Positions 1 to 6,106 of a stretch of DNA of 7,022 nt are shown here, in pieces (positions within the stretch are counted from its first letter, which is position 1; each line of letters begins with the position of its first letter). The stretch lies in assembly GCA_018062515.1 (NCBI GenBank), contig JAGOSC010000089.1:1-7022 (forward strand), read 5' to 3'. The stretch comes from Candidatus Omnitrophota bacterium (lineage in GTDB: Bacteria > Omnitrophota > Gorgyraeia > Zapsychrales > Zapsychraceae). A program made the translations under genes and the position numbers. The notes below the pieces were generated by a model. That model saw only the letters and a list, made by a program, of their open reading frames with translations. It was not told the origin of the DNA and made no database searches.

Positions 1-371
1 ACATATTGCGCGTCGAACATCTTGACCGATTGAGCCAGTTTTCTGTCCATAAAATTAAAGGCGGGAACACACCCTTTTACGCCGTAAAATAATTCTCCCT
101 GTACCGACGGTGTATTTGAGGGTAATCCGGAATAAAGAGAATGTAGAACATAATGCTCATTACGTAATAAATGACTTAGAAAAGGTAAATGTCTCTTTGT
201 GTTGGCCCGATTAAATTGAGTTAAAGCCAGGCCATCGATTTGGATCATAACCAAACCGGGTTCGCCGAGTGGCTGTTCAAACCTCGGTAAGCCCAACAAA
301 CGAATCGTCCATTCACTGCGGCTAAACAATCGTTTGATATTTCGAAACATCACTTCACTGCGACTAATCAT
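1..371 (-). CDS. Alkaline-phosphatase-superfamily enzyme (type I phosphodiesterase / nucleotide pyrophosphatase-like), N-terminal part
   Basis: The 123 visible residues start at an ATG at 369-371; the gene runs off the left edge, so the C-terminal part is missing. After a basic N-terminus comes a hydrophobic strand ending in Asp46 (VMIQIDGLA), which fits the first metal-ligand strand of the alkaline phosphatase fold. About 40 residues later is GLPSNTPSVQGELFYG (82-97), where Thr87 sits where this superfamily keeps its nucleophile. By family knowledge such enzymes hydrolyse phosphate mono- or diesters with two metal ions; the substrate cannot be read here. No signal peptide or membrane segment is visible in this part. 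It follows the DUF6496 gene by 28 bases and is probably the third gene of the channel operon. The start is not certain: no strong SD precedes Met1, and Met8 (ATG at 348-350) is an alternative. The family call is fairly safe, the specific activity is not. Confidence 0.8.
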   Translation of the reverse strand, partial: MISRSEVMFRNIKRLFSRSEWTIRLLGLPRFEQPLGEPGLVMIQIDGLALTQFNRANTKRHLPFLSHLLRNEHYVLHSLYSGLPSNTPSVQGELFYGVKGCVPAFNFMDRKLAQSVKMFDAQY

Positions 372-399
372 AAGAATACACTTTCACTTTCTAAACATT

Positions 400-585
400 T
401 TAATTCGAATTTTCCTTTTTAGGGACTTTATATCCTTTTTGACGGGCTTCGGAAAGTCCGATGGCAACCGCCTGTCGTCGGTTTTTTACCGTCTTTCCGC
501 TTCCTCCACTTTTCAATTCTCCTCTTTTGTATTTATGCATAGCTTTTTCAACGGTCTCTTGTGATTTTTCACTGTACTTTGGCAT
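400..585 (-). CDS. DUF6496 small basic protein
   Basis: A 61-residue, lysine-rich, soluble protein. It opens MPKYSEKSQETVEKAMHKYK, then has a Gly/Ser-rich turn (GELKSGGSGKTV), then a conserved-looking stretch (RRQAVAIGLSEARQKG) and a basic tail. This pattern matches the DUF6496 family of short bacterial proteins, whose function is not established; the high charge and the RQAxAIGLSEAR segment would suit nucleic-acid or protein binding, but that is inference. The ATG is preceded by AGGAG at a good distance. That AGGAG shares bases with the TAG stop of the channel gene, only 9 bases upstream, so translation of the two is probably coupled. An ORF on the opposite strand over the same DNA is a shadow. 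Confidence 0.88.
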   Translation of the reverse strand: MPKYSEKSQETVEKAMHKYKRGELKSGGSGKTVKNRRQAVAIGLSEARQKGYKVPKKENSN

Positions 586-594
586 TTTGTTCTC

Positions 595-1650
595 CTATTT
601 AGATAAACCCAAAAGAGATTGTGCTTCCTTATTCATGGCAAACTCTACTCTCGTTAACGGCAAAGAATCGGGGTAATTATTCCGCAAAAATTCCAAAAGT
701 TTTTCTCTTACCTCACAACGCAAATCCCACGACGCGGAAGAATCCGCCGCACTCATAAGCGCGCGTAACTCGACGGTGTGTTCTTTGATATCCGTGACCT
801 GCAAGCCGCTCACTTTTTTATCCCAGTAAGAACTTCTTTCTAATATACGCGTTAATTCTCCTCTGACTTTGTCGACGGGAGTTTTATAATCGACATATAA
901 AGTAATCGATCCTAGAATTTGAGAGGACGTCATCGTCCAGTTTTCAAAAGGATTATCAATAAAATAAGAAATCGGTAATACAAGACGGCGCAGGTCCCAA
1001 AGACGGACAATCACATAAGCCAACGTGATTTCTTCAATCCATCCCCATTCATCTTCTACGACCACCGCATCTTCCAAACGGATCGGCTGAGTAATAGCAA
1101 TTTGAATACCGGCGATCAAGTTTCCCAATGTTTTTTGCGCCGCAAAACCAATGATAATACTCATGACCCCTGCCGAGGCAAAGACGCTGACACCAACTTC
1201 TTTGGCTTCCGTAAATGTCATAATCATTAATGAAATAGTTAAAACAGCGATAAGAAAATTAATGATGTTTTCTATTATGCGGATTTGAGTATAAATATTT
1301 CTCGACGAAGGCTTGTCGGACGCTGTCTTATAACGTTGTAAAAAAACAGCACACACGATATGCACAACCGTTTTTACCAACCATCCTAAGCAAGCCAAAA
1401 TACAAAGCTGAAGAAAATGTTGCAGGCGGGGTGTAATGTCTAAATCCAAAAGAGGCAGGATCAAAAAAACCGCTAAAGCCGGAATTAAAAGGCGCAACGG
1501 TCCTATCAGTGGATCAAGTCGAACAGGCAAATTTTTAAAGGTGACATGCTCGTGAAGCTTTTTAATAAAAAACGGCAAAAACCATTGAATGATAATGCCG
1601 ATAATGAGCGCGCCAAGAATTAAATTCAGCGAGAATTGTGGAGTAATCAT
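595..1650 (-). CDS. MscS-family mechanosensitive ion channel
   Basis: A 351-residue inner-membrane protein expected to form a homo-oligomeric channel that opens when membrane tension rises, releasing solutes after osmotic downshock. Hydrophobic helices are visible at about 8-28, 51-70, 77-104 and 127-147. They are followed by the pore-lining helix and the MscS signature at about 151-183 (small Ala/Gly residues, then GFAAQKTLGNLIAG). Next is the beta domain (about 188-240), with PIRLEDAVVV, the WGWIEEIT strand and RRLVLPISYFI. The C-terminal alpha/beta domain covers about 245-340. The usual PFxxGD turn is replaced by PIRLED, which I recognise from a widespread MscS subfamily, so it is not a defect. 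At 351 residues it is somewhat longer than E. coli MscS (286), through extra N-terminal helices. The ATG has a GGGAG-type SD five bases upstream. It is first in a run with DUF6496 and a phosphodiesterase-like gene. Confidence 0.93.
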   Translation of the reverse strand: MITPQFSLNLILGALIIGIIIQWFLPFFIKKLHEHVTFKNLPVRLDPLIGPLRLLIPALAVFLILPLLDLDITPRLQHFLQLCILACLGWLVKTVVHIVCAVFLQRYKTASDKPSSRNIYTQIRIIENIINFLIAVLTISLMIMTFTEAKEVGVSVFASAGVMSIIIGFAAQKTLGNLIAGIQIAITQPIRLEDAVVVEDEWGWIEEITLAYVIVRLWDLRRLVLPISYFIDNPFENWTMTSSQILGSITLYVDYKTPVDKVRGELTRILERSSYWDKKVSGLQVTDIKEHTVELRALMSAADSSASWDLRCEVREKLLEFLRNNYPDSLPLTRVEFAMNKEAQSLLGLSK

Positions 1651-1685
1651 CCTCTCTCCCTATTTTTACACGACAGCGGTTTCGA

Positions 1686-1745
1686 AGAAGCAGGAGTAAA
1701 TATGATGATTAAGTTTTTTTCAATCCACCTCCGCTCCTGACTTCT
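1686..1745 (-). repeat. Imperfect inverted repeat upstream of the mechanosensitive channel gene
   Basis: Bases 1686-1696 (agaagcaggag) pair with 1734-1745 (ctcctgacttct) over 11 base pairs with a single bulged base at 1740. The arms are separated by 37 bases (1697-1733). No T-run follows the minus-strand 3' arm, so it does not look like an intrinsic terminator for the 78-residue gene upstream. It lies 36 bases before the channel start codon and could be a leader hairpin or a two-arm protein-binding site. The pairing is read directly; any role is inference. Confidence 0.4.
1697..1723 (-). promoter_or_regulatory. Weak candidate promoter for the channel operon
   Basis: On the minus strand, TTGAAA (1718-1723) is followed after 15 bases by TATTTA (1697-1702). 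The hexamers resemble sigma-70 -35 and -10 boxes, but the spacer is shorter than the preferred 16-18 bases. It lies inside the loop of the inverted repeat 1686-1745 and about 47 bases before the channel ATG. A promoter is plausible here because the gap to the previous gene is 120 bases, but the match is weak. Confidence 0.2.
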
Positions 1746-1770
1746 GCATTAATAGACCACCACCCAAGCC

Positions 1771-2007
1771 TTAATTATAAGTATTTTCACTCTCATATAG
1801 AGCTGATCGACCTTGGAGAGCGTTATAAAGGTCCTCGAAATCCGTGTTCTTTAGCCAATAATTTTCTTTCAGCCATTCATCGGATTTATCAGAGCTGTTT
1901 TCATCCGTAAGGAATATATCATCTACTTCATTATTGTTCTTTTCATATTCTTTTGTATTTTTATTACGCTTAATATTCTGGGAATGTTTATTTTTTGTAT
2001 TTTTCAT
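1771..2007 (-). CDS. Hypothetical charged 78-residue protein
   Basis: I do not recognise a family. The N-terminal 28 residues are almost all Lys, Asn and a few Thr, Ser and Glu, which looks disordered. The C-terminal half is acidic with aromatic residues (DEWLKENYWLKNTDFEDLYNAL, about 43-64) and could form one or two amphipathic helices. There are no cysteines, signal peptide or membrane segment. An AAGGA site six bases before the ATG supports the start. It lies 14 bases after the DUF892 gene and is probably the last gene of that operon. In enterobacteria the yciE/yciF genes are also accompanied by a small hydrophilic protein (YciG), but I see no sequence likeness to it, so only the arrangement is comparable. 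Confidence 0.72.
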   Translation of the reverse strand: MKNTKNKHSQNIKRNKNTKEYEKNNNEVDDIFLTDENSSDKSDEWLKENYWLKNTDFEDLYNALQGRSALYESENTYN

Positions 2008-2021
2008 TTATTATCCTTTCG

Positions 2022-2525
2022 TTAAGCCACTTGCATGGCTTGAGAATTAATCACTTCTTCGGCTAAATCCGTCAGCCGTGTATTTACATCTTTCTCTTCC
2101 TCGAGAGTTTCCCGTAATAATTCTTCAATCTGTTTTAAGCCAAGCAAAGACGCATGGCTTTGCGCCGTTCCATAGGCAGCAATTTCGTAATGTTCAATAC
2201 GTTGAGCCACACCGATAATAGCAGCGTCACGCGCGGCACAGTGTTCGGATTTCTTAATAATTTCTTCACCTTCTTCGACCAATCCTTTCATGGCTTTACA
2301 CGTTACGTTAGCGGGCTTCCCTCCTAAGTAATTGAAAACTTCTTCCAGACGGCTGACATGATTTCTTGTTTGCACCAAATGTGTTTCTAAGATGGATTTT
2401 AATTCAATAGAATGAGTCGCATCGGCCATTTTCGGAATAGCCTTGACCAATTGATTTTCCGCGTTATAAAGGTCAGCTAATTCTTCCGATAACACATCGT
2501 CGAGATATTTTATTTTCTTTGTCAT
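2022..2525 (-). CDS. YciE/YciF-type ferritin-like protein (DUF892)
   Basis: A 167-residue all-helical cytoplasmic protein close to the usual DUF892 length. It starts with the typical YLDDVLSEELADLYNAENQLVKAIPKMA segment (7-34). Then come a second helix with Glu47, His49 and His56, a LGGKP turn (67-71), a third helix with RIEHYEIAAYGTA (109-121; Glu111, His112, Glu114), and a final helix with LEEEKDVNTRLTDLAEE (141-157). The Glu and His residues on successive helices fit the ferritin-like four-helix bundle and could bind two metal ions, though I have not aligned them with a structure. E. coli YciE and YciF are stress-induced proteins of unclear biochemical role; iron or oxidative-stress handling is inferred from the fold. 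The ATG has GGAG eight bases upstream, touching the stop of the zinc-ribbon gene, so the two are probably coupled. Confidence 0.93.
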   Translation of the reverse strand: MTKKIKYLDDVLSEELADLYNAENQLVKAIPKMADATHSIELKSILETHLVQTRNHVSRLEEVFNYLGGKPANVTCKAMKGLVEEGEEIIKKSEHCAARDAAIIGVAQRIEHYEIAAYGTAQSHASLLGLKQIEELLRETLEEEKDVNTRLTDLAEEVINSQAMQVA

Positions 2526-2537
2526 TTGGGTGTCTCC

Positions 2538-2690
2538 TTAAAATATTAGACTATTTTTCCATTCCTCATTAACTTCTTTTATCATCAGTTCATTACAACG
2601 GTAACAATAGCCTGAACTATTCGATATTGCCCCGCAGCTTTCACAAACATATTTTGCTTTTTGCGTTTCTTTTTCGATTTTGTCGGCCAT
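2538..2690 (-). CDS. Small zinc-ribbon protein, 50 residues
   Basis: A short gene with strong internal support. The ATG (2688-2690) is preceded at seven bases by a perfect AGGAGG. The protein has two CxxC knuckles, YVCESCG (Cys16, Cys19) and YCYRCN (Cys29, Cys32), nine residues apart, which is the layout of a small zinc ribbon. The first 13 residues are charged (MADKIEKETQKAK) and the last 16 are a likely amphipathic helix (about LMIKEVNEEWKNSL). There is no membrane segment. Its TAA stop is followed directly by the GGAG of the DUF892 gene, whose ATG is 12 bases away, so the pair should be translated together. Zinc binding is inferred from the cysteine spacing. It could be a redox- or metal-sensing partner of the ferritin-like protein, but nothing in the sequence proves that. 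Confidence 0.85.
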   Translation of the reverse strand: MADKIEKETQKAKYVCESCGAISNSSGYCYRCNELMIKEVNEEWKNSLIF

Positions 2691-2840
2691 AGCTTTTCCT
2701 CCTTGTATTTATATATAATTCGTTTAGAAATACAAATAAGAAACAAACCCAACTTAACAAATCGTAGATTAAAGGAAGATTAAAAAATAATTAATTTAAT
2801 TAATTGATTTGAGGCAGACGGTAGAAGGTTTGGCGGAAAA
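2691..2840. other. AT-rich intergenic region between the TPR gene and the zinc-ribbon operon
   Basis: This is the longest non-coding stretch in the window (150 bases). It holds the AGGAGG site of the zinc-ribbon gene at 2698-2703 and a very AT-rich block with the motif aattaatt repeated on either side of one t (2789-2805). Read on the minus strand, that AT-only hairpin is followed by six Ts, which resembles a weak terminator for the TPR gene but has no GC pairs. A TTGTAT-16-TATAAA pair (2730-2735 and 2708-2713) looks like a promoter, but transcription would then start within the ribosome site. A promoter for the zinc-ribbon operon probably lies here; I cannot fix its position. Confidence 0.45.
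2698..2703 (-). promoter_or_regulatory. Ribosome binding site of the zinc-ribbon gene
   Basis: A full AGGAGG on the minus strand, seven bases before the ATG at 2688-2690. It is the strongest SD match in the window and decides that this 50-residue frame is a real gene. Confidence 0.85.
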
Positions 2841-2855
2841 TTAAGGTTTTTTCCG
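2834..2855 (-). repeat. Stem-loop spanning the stop codon of the TPR gene
   Basis: CGGAAAA (minus-strand reading of 2849-2855) pairs perfectly with TTTTCCG (2834-2840) around an 8-base loop that contains the TAA stop codon. There is no following T-run, so a simple intrinsic terminator is unlikely. It may protect the 3' end of the mRNA or be chance; the stem is only seven base pairs with three GC pairs. Confidence 0.35.
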
Positions 2856-3500
2856 GGCTTGCTGTATTATTTTAACTAAATCCATATTACCTAATTCCTG
2901 TAATCTTAATTCTTGTTTTAAAGCTTGTTCTTTATCGTTTTCTTCTACGTAAACAAGCCCTAATCGACAAATGGCATCGGCTGAATCTGGTTTGAGTTCA
3001 ATCACTTTTTCATAACATTCAATCGCGGCATTAATGTCTTTATTTCTCTCAAGGACGTATCCTAAATTATAGTAAGAATCAGCATCTTTAGAGTTAATCT
3101 GAATAGCTTGTTTATAGCACTCCACGGCTTCGACGGAATTGCCACTTTCATCATAAGCATTACCTAAATTGTAGTAGGCATCGCCATCATTTACGTTAAT
3201 CACCATCGCCTTCAAATAACTTGCTATGGCGGTACCATAGTCTTTTTTACCTTGATAACATCGTCCTAAAACCACATAAAGTTCAGGATAACGTGGGTCA
3301 AGCTGTTCAACTTTAAGAAATTGCTCGATAGCCTTATCAAAATTGCCTTGTTCCCAATGAACAACACCAAGACCAAAATATGAGTATGGATTATCCGGTT
3401 CAAGCTTCACAGCTTTCAAAAAATTCTCAATGGCACCTTTGTAATCACCTTTTTCAAAACATTCGTAGCCTAAATTATTATAATTTTTAAAATTCATCAT
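2841..3500 (-). CDS. Tetratricopeptide repeat protein, six tandem TPRs
   Basis: A 219-residue soluble protein made almost wholly of TPRs in register every 34 residues, at about 5-38, 39-72, 73-106, 107-140, 141-174 and 175-208, ending in a basic tail (QQARKKP). Each unit shows the family pattern, for example YNNLGYECFEKGDYKGAIENF and YYNLGNAYDESGNSVEAVE. With no signal peptide or membrane segment it should be cytoplasmic. TPR superhelices bind peptides or other proteins, so a scaffold role is likely; the partner is unknown. The frame is open to an ATG at 3527, but that start has no clear SD and adds nine residues outside the repeats. AGAGG (3505-3509) sits four bases before the ATG at 3498-3500 and seven before the next one at 3495-3497, so I start here; the very next Met is equally possible. 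It follows the 738-residue gene closely and is probably co-transcribed. Confidence 0.9.
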   Translation of the reverse strand: MMNFKNYNNLGYECFEKGDYKGAIENFLKAVKLEPDNPYSYFGLGVVHWEQGNFDKAIEQFLKVEQLDPRYPELYVVLGRCYQGKKDYGTAIASYLKAMVINVNDGDAYYNLGNAYDESGNSVEAVECYKQAIQINSKDADSYYNLGYVLERNKDINAAIECYEKVIELKPDSADAICRLGLVYVEENDKEQALKQELRLQELGNMDLVKIIQQARKKP

Positions 3501-3543
3501 ATTTCCTCTGGGAACATATAAATCCATTGATCTTACTTCACGC

Positions 3544-5760
3544 CTATGGCCTTACTTTCAATAAAACAGCCGCGCGTCCAGTTCGATAATCTAATGCCTG
3601 ATAGGTACCGGCCAGCATAACACTAAGCTTTGCATCGTCGGGATCTAAATACAACAATTCTTCCATCAATATAATCGCTTTTTGAAAACTTTTCTGCATA
3701 CGCTTAAGATCACCTGTTTCTCGATACTCCATCCCTTTCTTAAATAACATTTCCGCCTGATCACGTTTGTAACCTAATTCTTCCTCTGACGACAATGCCC
3801 CATAAACGTTATCACCTTGAGTTCCTTTGACTTCCTTAATAGAAAATTCAACCTGATCAAGAAAACTTTTTCTTATCTTAGCTATGGCCTCAATAAATGA
3901 TTGATAAATAGCCTCCTGTACATAGTCAATATCCGGATCAAGCATATGGTAAATGTAATCTGCTAATTCCTCATCAGAAAAATTACGATATAAAAACGCC
4001 TGAATCGGAAACAAGCTCTCAGTTCCGCGTTGAGTAGGATAACCATATTCATTTATCAAGACAGTCATTTCTTCCTTTATTGTCGTAACCGGTAAGGAAG
4101 GCTCCTGAAACTTAAGATGTGGAGCGCGAAAATATCCACTTGAAGCTGATTCCAACCTTACTTTCTTTAATACTCGCAAAGCGCTCAGTACAAGCGTTAA
4201 CCGATCGCCTGAATGCCTCTCTTGGAAGAAAACTTCTGATTCCATTTTAAATTTCTCTTCATTAACCTTATTAAGAATATTTTCCTCATTTCTTATTTTT
4301 TCTCCTAAAGGCGTCTTAGCGAAATTCACATAATTCTCAAATTTATTTTGATCATAATATTTTCTTAAAGATTCATAAAAATTTTCATTTAGCGTTTCCG
4401 AATTATAAATTTCATTCGCAATTTTGCGAACTATATCCACTTTATCTACATCCGCTTTTGTAATCACTCCAGACAGCGAAAACATTTTTTCCTTTTTGGA
4501 TGAGAGATCACTCAGCCATACTTTCATTCCACTTAATTCGATTATTTCATCAATGATTTGCTCCTCACTCTGATGGTTCGACTGATGTGTGTCGATAGAG
4601 ATGCCTTCGTTTTGGTATGGCGAATGTGACCTAAAAAATTTTTCCAATCGTATTTGATGCTGTACAGTAGCCTCATCACGAGAAATAAAATGTCCTTGGT
4701 GATATAAAACAGTAAGAACGATCGGAAGAATTAAAGCAATAAAACCTAAAATAATTCCTTGAACGGCCCATTCTTTCCCTGTAAACCTATCAGAATATTT
4801 GGCGATTTTTCTTAGTCCTATTATTCCAAACAGGATGGCTAAAATTCCAAATATCATAGTAATAAAACTAGGCAACAGAAAAAACAATAACCCAAGAATG
4901 AAACTGCTTATTGCCCAACGGGGCACTTTGCGGCCTAACTTCTTCAAACCGGTTCCAGGGAGCATTCCAACAACACTAGCAATAACCGAATAAATTAACG
5001 CTAGTAGTAAAATCATAGGGACATACCTTGAATATACGTATCCTTGCATAAAAGCAAAATCAGCCGTAGCAAAATGTACCGGTGTTTTATACAAGTCAAT
5101 AAACGAATTGATTGCGTTACCAGCTGCAACACAGTAAATGCAAATAACCACGAGCCATAAGAACCCAAAAAATATTTTCTTACCTGCAGACGGAATTTTA
5201 TTTTCCACAAAGTCTGCCGTTGTTTTCTTTTGGAATGGATTTTCTTTGAAAGGAACCGACGAGGTAAGCGTTTGAACCGGCTGCAAAACTTCTGGAATTA
5301 CTTCCTTCTTTCTATTAACCAAAAATCGGGCCATAAAAATAATTCCAAACAAAACCATCAGGATAATTATGCCAATCGGCATACTCCAGGATGAAGACAA
5401 AACCCTTCCTTGTATGTCTTTTAATGGAACTGTGTACTCTTTCTCGCCCTTTTTAACAATCACCAAATCTTTTTCAAGCGGCTGCTGATCGGAGGAATCG
5501 ATACGTTTGTCACCAAAATCCGTGATGAAACCAACAAGGGTTCTATGCCGATCATCGGGTAAAGTAAAGACAACCTGTTCTCCAACTTTGGGTTTTATAA
5601 ATTTGTAATCAAGTTTTGAAACAACGCGTTTTTCGATTCTTCCGCTCGGATAATTGATCTTAATCAGCTCCACGATAAAATACTTGAGCATCACAAGTGT
5701 AATAAAGAAAACGATGATGACGATGGATGTGATGAGTATACTTTTACTTTTAGATTTCAC
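3544..5760 (-). CDS. Large multidomain membrane protein with DUF4190-like and DUF2059-like regions
   Basis: A 738-residue protein that I do not recognise as a whole. The start is GTG (5758-5760) with AGGGAG six bases upstream. Reading along: helix 8-33; a mainly beta-looking domain 34-125 (IKPKVGEQVVF, LKDIQGRVL) predicted outside the cytoplasm; helix 127-148; a basic and Pro-containing linker 149-194; helices 195-216 and 245-266; a block at about 281-355 with the DUF4190 pattern (SSFILGLLFFLLPS, FGIIGLRKIAKYSD, GKEWAVQGIILGFIALI). After the last helix the remaining 380 residues are hydrophilic and, by the positive-inside rule, periplasmic. They contain DUF2059-like elements: IIDEIIELSGM (402-412), NKFENYVNFAKTPLGEKI (472-489) and a second FSDEELADYIYHMLDP (594-609). 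The last 70 residues resemble TPR helices (about 665-715). It is preceded at 36 bases by a small membrane protein and followed by the TPR gene. Domain calls are from pattern memory; function is unknown. Confidence 0.87.
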   Translation of the reverse strand: MKSKSKSILITSIVIIVFFITLVMLKYFIVELIKINYPSGRIEKRVVSKLDYKFIKPKVGEQVVFTLPDDRHRTLVGFITDFGDKRIDSSDQQPLEKDLVIVKKGEKEYTVPLKDIQGRVLSSSWSMPIGIIILMVLFGIIFMARFLVNRKKEVIPEVLQPVQTLTSSVPFKENPFQKKTTADFVENKIPSAGKKIFFGFLWLVVICIYCVAAGNAINSFIDLYKTPVHFATADFAFMQGYVYSRYVPMILLLALIYSVIASVVGMLPGTGLKKLGRKVPRWAISSFILGLLFFLLPSFITMIFGILAILFGIIGLRKIAKYSDRFTGKEWAVQGIILGFIALILPIVLTVLYHQGHFISRDEATVQHQIRLEKFFRSHSPYQNEGISIDTHQSNHQSEEQIIDEIIELSGMKVWLSDLSSKKEKMFSLSGVITKADVDKVDIVRKIANEIYNSETLNENFYESLRKYYDQNKFENYVNFAKTPLGEKIRNEENILNKVNEEKFKMESEVFFQERHSGDRLTLVLSALRVLKKVRLESASSGYFRAPHLKFQEPSLPVTTIKEEMTVLINEYGYPTQRGTESLFPIQAFLYRNFSDEELADYIYHMLDPDIDYVQEAIYQSFIEAIAKIRKSFLDQVEFSIKEVKGTQGDNVYGALSSEEELGYKRDQAEMLFKKGMEYRETGDLKRMQKSFQKAIILMEELLYLDPDDAKLSVMLAGTYQALDYRTGRAAVLLKVRP

Positions 5761-5766
5761 TCTTAT

Positions 5767-5772
5767 CTCCCT
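5767..5772 (-). promoter_or_regulatory. Ribosome binding site supporting a GTG start
   Basis: AGGGAG on the minus strand lies six bases before GTG at 5758-5760. The next in-frame Met is residue 24, inside the first membrane helix, so this site supports GTG as the real start of the 738-residue protein. Confidence 0.7.
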
Positions 5773-5796
5773 TCATTCTAATTAAAGGTCTCACTG

Positions 5797-6051
5797 TTAC
5801 GGCTGATAATCCTCATCAGAAATGCCATATAATTTTTTATACTTCCAACCATCAAATATTATGTCAGACGTTGTAATTTGCTCGCATTGTTGAATTGGGA
5901 AATTAGGATCTTCTCGCGCCTTTTCCCTGCATTTGATTTTCACAGCTCTTTTTAAATATGGCGTATCCACCAGGACATAGGCTATTATCATTAATAAAAT
6001 GACAAATATGGTTCTAACAATTTTTTCATGGTTTCTTACTTTCTTTTCCAT
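5797..6051 (-). CDS. Small single-pass membrane protein, 84 residues
   Basis: No known family recognised. A short basic N-terminus (MEKKVRNHEK) is followed by one hydrophobic helix at about 11-28 and a hydrophilic C-terminal part of about 55 residues. The charge pattern puts the N-terminus inside and the rest in the periplasm. That part is basic near the membrane (LKRAVKIKCREKAR) and acidic at the end (GISDEDYQP), and holds two cysteines, Cys41 and Cys56, that could form a disulfide. The frame is open to a GTG at 6055-6057, but that codon overlaps the AAGGGG ribosome site (6057-6062), which is correctly spaced for the ATG at 6049-6051; I therefore start at the ATG. It lies 55 bases after the five-helix protein and 36 before the 738-residue protein, so it is likely a small partner in the same membrane assembly. 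Confidence 0.78.
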   Translation of the reverse strand: MEKKVRNHEKIVRTIFVILLMIIAYVLVDTPYLKRAVKIKCREKAREDPNFPIQQCEQITTSDIIFDGWKYKKLYGISDEDYQP

Positions 6052-6106
6052 TTTCACCCCTTGTAACTTTTGACAAATAGGACAGGCGAAATAAATATTT
6101 ACGAAA

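Noticed and set aside
318..368. Short direct repeat encoding Ser-Arg-Ser-Glu twice near the start of the phosphatase-like protein
   Set aside because: Only about 12 bases with one mismatch, no further structure, and no sign of a mobile element.
334..676. Plus-strand ORFs at 334-564 and 461-676
   Set aside because: They lie over the DUF6496 gene and the ends of its neighbours on the minus strand, have low-complexity Phe/Ser/Leu-rich products and lack good ribosome sites, so they are shadows.
1033..1110. Departure from the usual PFxxGD turn in the MscS-family channel (PIRLED instead)
   Set aside because: The PIRLxD-VVVE-EWG-IEEIT-RRL-P-YFI pattern is typical of a common MscS subfamily, so it is not a sign of a broken or novel channel.
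2708..2735. TTGTAT-16-TATAAA promoter-like pair on the minus strand before the zinc-ribbon gene
   Set aside because: Transcription would begin at about 2701, within the AGGAGG ribosome site, so the message would lose its SD. The match is probably chance in AT-rich DNA.
2789..2805. AT-only hairpin followed by six Ts, as a terminator for the TPR gene
   Set aside because: The stem has no GC pairs and would be too weak for a standard intrinsic terminator; kept only as a remark in the intergenic entry.
4799..5210. Plus-strand ORF 4799-4993 and minus-strand ORF 5013-5210
   Set aside because: Both are alternative frames inside the 738-residue membrane protein, whose own frame has a coherent helix and domain pattern.
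6087..6106. Palindrome taaatattta flanked on both sides by cgaaa
   Set aside because: Ten AT-only bases between two 5-base repeats are expected often by chance in DNA of this composition. It lies within the operon, where an operator is not needed.
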